Shown here: positions 60,616 through 64,000 of the stretch, in pieces
Layout of the letters: each line of letters starts with the position of its first letter
How positions within the stretch are numbered: position 1 is the first letter of the stretch
Assembly: GCF_000337675.1 (NCBI RefSeq)
Contig: NZ_AOIB01000021.1
Coordinates: forward strand, 249,632 to 313,631
Direction: 5' to 3'
DNA: 64,000 nucleotides
From: Natronococcus amylolyticus DSM 10524
Lineage (GTDB): Archaea > Halobacteriota > Halobacteria > Halobacteriales > Natrialbaceae
Notes under the pieces: model-generated
Databases searched by the model: none
The model's input: only the letters and a program-made list of their open reading frames with translations
What the model was told of the DNA's origin: nothing
Made by a program: the position numbers and the translations under genes

Positions 60616-61602
60616 GTGTCGGTGTCCGTCGAGACCGTCGTCGTCCTGTCCGTCGCGGTACTCGGACTCTGGATCGGTGCGCGCTGGCTCGTCGACGCAG
60701 CTTCGGATATCGCGAGCGCGGCCGGGATCTCACCGCTCGTGATCGGCCTCACGGTCGTCGCGTTCGGGACGTCCGCACCGGAGTTCGCCGTCTCGATCGT
60801 CGCTGCCCTCGAGGGCAGCGGCGACGTCTCCGTCGGCAACGTCGTCGGCTCGAACGTGTTCAACCTCGGCGTCGTACTGGGCGCTGTCGCCCTGCTCGCC
60901 CCGTTTCGAGCGACCGAGACGATGCTCCGTCGGGACGCCGTCGCGATGGCCGTCGCCACCGCGGTCGCAACGGGCGTTCTCGCGAATCGAGTCGTTTCGC
61001 GACCCGAAGGTCTCGTCCTCGTCTCACTCCTGGCGGGGTATCTCATCGCGCTCGGCGTCGTCGCGCGTCGGGAAGCCGACGATACCGGCGGGGTGTCCCC
61101 CGAATCAGCGGAGAAGAACGGACTCGAGGCCACTGAATCGACGATTCGACTCGGACCGGATGCGGGACGGCTCCTCGTCGGGCTCGCGCTGGTAGTCGGC
61201 GGCGGTCACCTGCTGGTCGATTCGGCGACGACGCTCGGACTCGCCGTCGGCGTCTCCGAGTGGGCGATCGGCGTCACCGTCGTCGCCGCCGGCACGTCCG
61301 TCCCGGAGCTCGTAACGTCGATCGTCGCCGCGCGTCGAAACGCCGTCGCGATAGCGGCCGGGAACGTCATCGGTTCGAACGTGTTCAACCTCCTCGGGGT
61401 TCTCGGCGTCGCAGCGACGATTCGACCGTTGACTGTCGATCCCGCGGTACCCGCCAGCCTCGTCTGGCTCGGTGCGATCACCGCGGTCACGACAGTCGTG
61501 TTGGTAACCGGCAGACGGCTGACCCGGCCCGAGGGCGCGGTCTTGCTCACCGTCGCGGCCGGCTACTGGCTCGCGAGCGCCGTCGGCTGGCCGTCCGGGT
61601 GA
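60616..61602 (+). CDS. Calcium/sodium antiporter (CaCA superfamily)
   Basis: 328 aa, about 10 helices in two inverted halves. The two alpha-repeats are clear: VVAFGTSAPEFAVSIV with GNVVGSNVFNLGVVLG, and VVAAGTSVPELVTSIV with GNVIGSNVFNLLGVLG. It exchanges Ca2+ (or K+) for Na+. The start is uncertain: GTG at 60616 gives VSVSVETVVVLSVA right before the first helix, and an upstream TTG at 60589 is possible. Divergent from the NhaC gene. Confidence 0.88.
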   Translation: MSVSVETVVVLSVAVLGLWIGARWLVDAASDIASAAGISPLVIGLTVVAFGTSAPEFAVSIVAALEGSGDVSVGNVVGSNVFNLGVVLGAVALLAPFRATETMLRRDAVAMAVATAVATGVLANRVVSRPEGLVLVSLLAGYLIALGVVARREADDTGGVSPESAEKNGLEATESTIRLGPDAGRLLVGLALVVGGGHLLVDSATTLGLAVGVSEWAIGVTVVAAGTSVPELVTSIVAARRNAVAIAAGNVIGSNVFNLLGVLGVAATIRPLTVDPAVPASLVWLGAITAVTTVVLVTGRRLTRPEGAVLLTVAAGYWLASAVGWPSG

Positions 61603-61649
61603 CATCGACGTCAGCGCGAGCCTTTGTACCCTCGAGACGTACGACCGGT

Positions 61650-62657
61650 ATGAACATGCTCGTCGACGGCGAGTGGCGGACCAACGCCTACGAAACGACG
61701 GACGACGACGGCTCCTTCGACCGTCAGGAGACGACGTTCCGGGACCGGGTCCGGGACGACCCCGACGCCGAGTTCCAGCCGGAGGCCGGACGCTACCACC
61801 TCTACGTCTCCTATGCGTGCCCGTGGGCCCACCGAACGCTCGTGACGCGCGCGCTGAAGGGCCTCGAGGAGGCGATTTCGGTCTCGGTCGTTGACCCGTA
61901 CCGCGGCGAGGACGGCTGGCAGTTCACCCCCGAGAAGGAGGGCTGCACGCGCGATCACGTCCACGACGCCGACTACCTCCGCGAGCTGTACGTCCGCGCC
62001 GACCCCGACGTCACCGCTCGCGTGACGGTCCCCGTGCTGTGGGACAAGCGGGAGGACACCATCGTCAACAACGAGTCAAGGGAGGTCATGCGGATGCTCG
62101 ACACCGAGTTCGACGCGGTTGCCTCCCGGGACGTCGACCTCTACCCCGACGGCTACCGGGAGGAGATCGACCGCGTTATCGACGAGATCTACGAACCCGT
62201 CAACAACGGCGTTTACCGGGCCGGCTTTGCGACCAAGCAGGATCCCTACGACGAGGCGATCGACGAGCTCTTCGAGGCGCTCGACCACTGGAACGGCGTT
62301 CTCGGAGACCAGCGGTACCTCGCGGGCGACCGACTGACCGAGGCGGATATCGCGATGTTCACGACGCTGGTCCGATTCGACAACGTCTACCACACCCACT
62401 TCATGTGTAACGTCAGCCAGATCCGCGACTACGAGAACCTGTGGCCGTATCTACGCGACCTCTATCAGACCCCGGGCGTCGCCGACACCGTCGACATGGA
62501 TCACATCAACGAACACTACTACACGACCCATCCGGACGTGAACCCCCACCGAATCGTCGCCCGTGGACCGGATCTCACGTTCGACGCCTCCCACGACCGG
62601 GGCGACCTTCCCGGCTCACCGCCGACGGCGCTCGAGGCGACGAGTTCGGACGACTGA
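61650..62657 (+). CDS. Glutathionyl-hydroquinone reductase-like GST (ECM4/YqjG type)
   Basis: 335 aa. The active site YACPWAHRTLVTRALKGLE with Cys57 and a thioredoxin-fold N-terminal domain, followed by an all-helical C-terminal domain (YLAGDRLTEADIAMFTTLVR, YHTHFMCNVSQIRDYENLWP), is the Xi-class glutathione transferase pattern. It would reduce quinone-thiol conjugates. Because haloarchaea lack glutathione, the natural thiol is probably gamma-glutamylcysteine. ATG at 61650 starts MNMLVDGEWR; ATG 61656 is an alternative. Confidence 0.87.
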   Translation: MNMLVDGEWRTNAYETTDDDGSFDRQETTFRDRVRDDPDAEFQPEAGRYHLYVSYACPWAHRTLVTRALKGLEEAISVSVVDPYRGEDGWQFTPEKEGCTRDHVHDADYLRELYVRADPDVTARVTVPVLWDKREDTIVNNESREVMRMLDTEFDAVASRDVDLYPDGYREEIDRVIDEIYEPVNNGVYRAGFATKQDPYDEAIDELFEALDHWNGVLGDQRYLAGDRLTEADIAMFTTLVRFDNVYHTHFMCNVSQIRDYENLWPYLRDLYQTPGVADTVDMDHINEHYYTTHPDVNPHRIVARGPDLTFDASHDRGDLPGSPPTALEATSSDD

Positions 62658-62695
62658 CACGGACCGGCGCTGGTTCGGTACGACAGTAATCGCTT

Positions 62696-62920
62696 TCAGG
62701 AGCCACTCGGGGGCTGGCGCGGTTCGCGGTCGCGGCGCCACTGCTCGAACCTGTGTTCTTCCTCTTCGGCGAAAAAGGCCCGCCAAATGAGCCAGCCGAG
62801 CGCGAACGCGGGCCACAGCGGAAGCAGAACGAGAGCGATGAGCAACGCGACGATGTATCCGAACAGCGACATCTGACTGTTCGGTCCGTAGCCCGTCGAC
62901 TCGGGCACCTTGGTTGACAT
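62696..62920 (-). CDS. Small membrane protein (DUF7535-like)
   Basis: 74 aa with one long or two short hydrophobic helices (LFGYIVALLIALVLLPLWPA, FALGWLIWRAFFA) and a charged tail (EEEEHRFEQWRRDREPRQ). It resembles small haloarchaeal membrane proteins of unknown function; no catalytic residue is visible. A possible TATA element AATACTAGA about 25 nt upstream of the ATG at 62920 fits a leaderless transcript. Convergent with the GST-like gene. Confidence 0.65.
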   Translation of the reverse strand: MSTKVPESTGYGPNSQMSLFGYIVALLIALVLLPLWPAFALGWLIWRAFFAEEEEHRFEQWRRDREPRQPPSGS

Positions 62921-62974
62921 ACGTCGGTATAGAAGCGTTCTAGTATTCGGTCTTTCGGTCTCGAGAGCAAGCGG

Positions 62975-63775
62975 TCAGGCGGTCTCGAGCCCATCCCGCG
63001 ACGCCTCGTCGTCGTCCAGAACTGCCGCAGCGTCGTCCTGTGGCCGATACTCGAGATCGAGCATCGTCTCCGAGAGCGAGAGGAACCGCTCGCTGTTATC
63101 GGAGATGCCGTGTGCCGTCAGCGGCGTTTCGGGAAGCGTCCGCATCGCCGCTGCGTGGATGACCCGCTGACAGTCGCCCGGACTGAGCCACATCGCGCGG
63201 GCGTATCGCTCCCCGGCCCCGTCTCGGTTCGCAACCGCCTCTCTGAGTTCGTCCCGAGTCAGCAGCCAGCCGATTCGGAGGGTGACCACGTCGAGTCCGT
63301 GGCGGTTCGCGTAGTACTGCCCCATCGCCTCGCCAAAGACCTTCGTCACGCCGTAATATGTGTCGGGATCGGGCTCATCCGTCGGGCGAACGACCTCGGG
63401 TTGGCCGTTCGTCGACTCCGGGCGCGTCGGCGAGACGGTGTTTCCCATGTTGGCCGCGTGGTTGGAACTCGCGAACACGACCCGCTCGAGATCGTGTTCG
63501 ACCGCGGCCGCGAACACGTTGTAGACTCCCTCAACGTTCGGCCCGGAGACCTCGTCCCACGCCGCCCTGGGATCGGGATTCGCCGCGAGGTGGACGACAA
63601 CGTCCTGTCCCTCGAGGGCGTCGAACACCGCCTCGCGGTCGGTGACCTCGATCGGCGTCGTCTCGAGATCCTCGGACTCGCTGTGGGAAAACAGCGTCAG
63701 TTCGGCTTCGGAGAGGGCGTCGATCGCCTCCCTCCCGACGCTTCCGGACGCACCGGTGATCGCGATGTTTGTCAC
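62975..63775 (-). CDS. Extended SDR: uronate dehydrogenase / archaeal G6PDH-like
   Basis: 266 aa. Rossmann motif IAITGASGSVGREAIDALSE, VVVHLAANPDP, VVFASSNHAANMGN and catalytic YYGVTKVFGEAMG (Tyr...Lys) define an extended short-chain dehydrogenase acting on a sugar. The size and motifs resemble uronate dehydrogenase and the archaeal NAD-dependent glucose-6-phosphate dehydrogenase (Azf); which it is cannot be decided here. Start GTG 63775 follows a CTATTTGC element by about 29 nt; the upstream frame has no conserved sequence. Confidence 0.75.
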   Translation of the reverse strand: MTNIAITGASGSVGREAIDALSEAELTLFSHSESEDLETTPIEVTDREAVFDALEGQDVVVHLAANPDPRAAWDEVSGPNVEGVYNVFAAAVEHDLERVVFASSNHAANMGNTVSPTRPESTNGQPEVVRPTDEPDPDTYYGVTKVFGEAMGQYYANRHGLDVVTLRIGWLLTRDELREAVANRDGAGERYARAMWLSPGDCQRVIHAAAMRTLPETPLTAHGISDNSERFLSLSETMLDLEYRPQDDAAAVLDDDEASRDGLETA

Positions 63776-63878
63776 GCTCGAGCGTACCTCGTCCGACAGC
63801 AAATAGGTCGGGCCGGCGCGTTCCGGTCTCTGACGGACGCTATTGGTGCAGCAGTAGCTCGATGCAATAAATACGGAA

Positions 63879-63906
63879 AGCCCACACAGCAACCGCTGTG
63901 TGGGCT
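63879..63906. promoter_or_regulatory. Perfect 12-bp hairpin before the last gene
   Basis: AGCCCACACAGC (63879-63890), loop AACC, GCTGTGTGGGCT (63895-63906). It sits between an AATAAATA TATA-like element (about 63865-63872) and the ATG at 63914, so it may be a 5'-UTR hairpin or an operator. It could alternatively be a terminus of a mobile element that continues beyond the window. Confidence 0.5.
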
Positions 63907-63913
63907 AAAGAGT

Positions 63914-64000
63914 ATGAGTATGAGTGGTGGCGGCGAATCGGATTTCCCAGAGGGTCTCCCACTCCAGTACTCCCCGAAACGCTGGCGAGCTTATCTTCCG
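63914..64000 (+). CDS. Partial CDS at window end, unknown
   Basis: Open frame from ATG 63914 to the last base, 29 codons, beginning MSMSGGGESDFPEGLPLQYS then PKRWRAYLP. No domain can be recognised from this length. It continues outside the window, and its 3' part is needed to name it. The hairpin at 63879-63906 precedes it. Confidence 0.4.
   Translation, partial: MSMSGGGESDFPEGLPLQYSPKRWRAYLP

Overview
The window is chromosomal DNA of an extremely halophilic archaeon (class Halobacteria, most like the Natrinema/Haloterrigena/Natronococcus group). The evidence is high GC, very acidic proteins, mostly leaderless genes with a TATA-like element about 26-30 nt before the start codon, occasional GGAGGTGA ribosome sites inside operons, a TFB, a PGF-CTERM surface glycoprotein, DacZ, TiaS, and a haloarchaeal PHA cluster. 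Most of the window is ordinary housekeeping sequence; no CRISPR array, intact insertion sequence or prophage was seen.

Layout. 0-9 kb: malic enzyme, CoaD, a TFB-like regulator, tRNA-Leu with a duplicated 3' end, c-di-AMP synthase DacZ with a mechanosensitive channel, an amino-acid permease, uridine phosphorylase, DUF488 and RDD proteins. 9-16 kb: a nucleoside ABC importer operon (lipoprotein, ATPase, two permeases) ending in cytidine deaminase, then a phosphohexomutase. 16-21 kb: a polyhydroxyalkanoate (PHA) locus, phaJ divergent from phaR-phaP-phaE-phaC, followed by phaB. 21-31 kb: MoaC, Nnr, acylphosphatase, OGG-type glycosylase, small conserved haloarchaeal proteins, TFB, a DUF389 membrane protein and a glutaredoxin-thioredoxin reductase fusion. 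31-42 kb: S-layer-type glycoprotein, small membrane proteins, PAP2 phosphatase, two-domain glyoxalase-like protein, NhaC antiporter, DRG GTPase, TiaS and a COG1395 regulator. 43-47 kb: a cluster of signalling and transcription-factor genes (DUF7344, Bat-like PAS/GAF/HTH-10, zinc ribbon, HTH-10). 47-54 kb: cupin, FAD oxidoreductase, two MFS transporters, a ParA-type ATPase with a small partner, and a rhodanese/metallo-beta-lactamase protein. 54-64 kb: glutaredoxin, NCS2 purine permease, TrkA protein, orphan DNA methyltransferase, NhaC plus TRAM protein, CaCA exchanger, glutathionyl-hydroquinone-reductase-like protein and an SDR.

How the genes fit together. Nucleoside uptake, cytidine deamination and uridine phosphorolysis form one salvage theme. 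phaB (acetoacetyl-CoA reduction) and phaJ (enoyl-CoA hydration) supply 3-hydroxyacyl-CoA to the PhaE/PhaC synthase, with PhaP and PhaR on the granule or promoter. DacZ, MscS, TrkA, two NhaC antiporters and CaCA are ion and osmotic homeostasis genes.

The most unusual signal is a set of intergenic arrays of in-register hexamers of form GTTTNC or GNAAAC. Four arrays are exactly six hexamers (36 bp), at 20950, 43086, 46182 and 50747; a fifth of four hexamers is at 52028. Two of the five bracket the parA-partner operon, so they could be partition or nucleoid sites, or alternatively 3'-end signals. Several near-perfect palindromes at promoters (phaR, both MFS genes, the Bat-like/zinc-ribbon gap) are also candidate operators.
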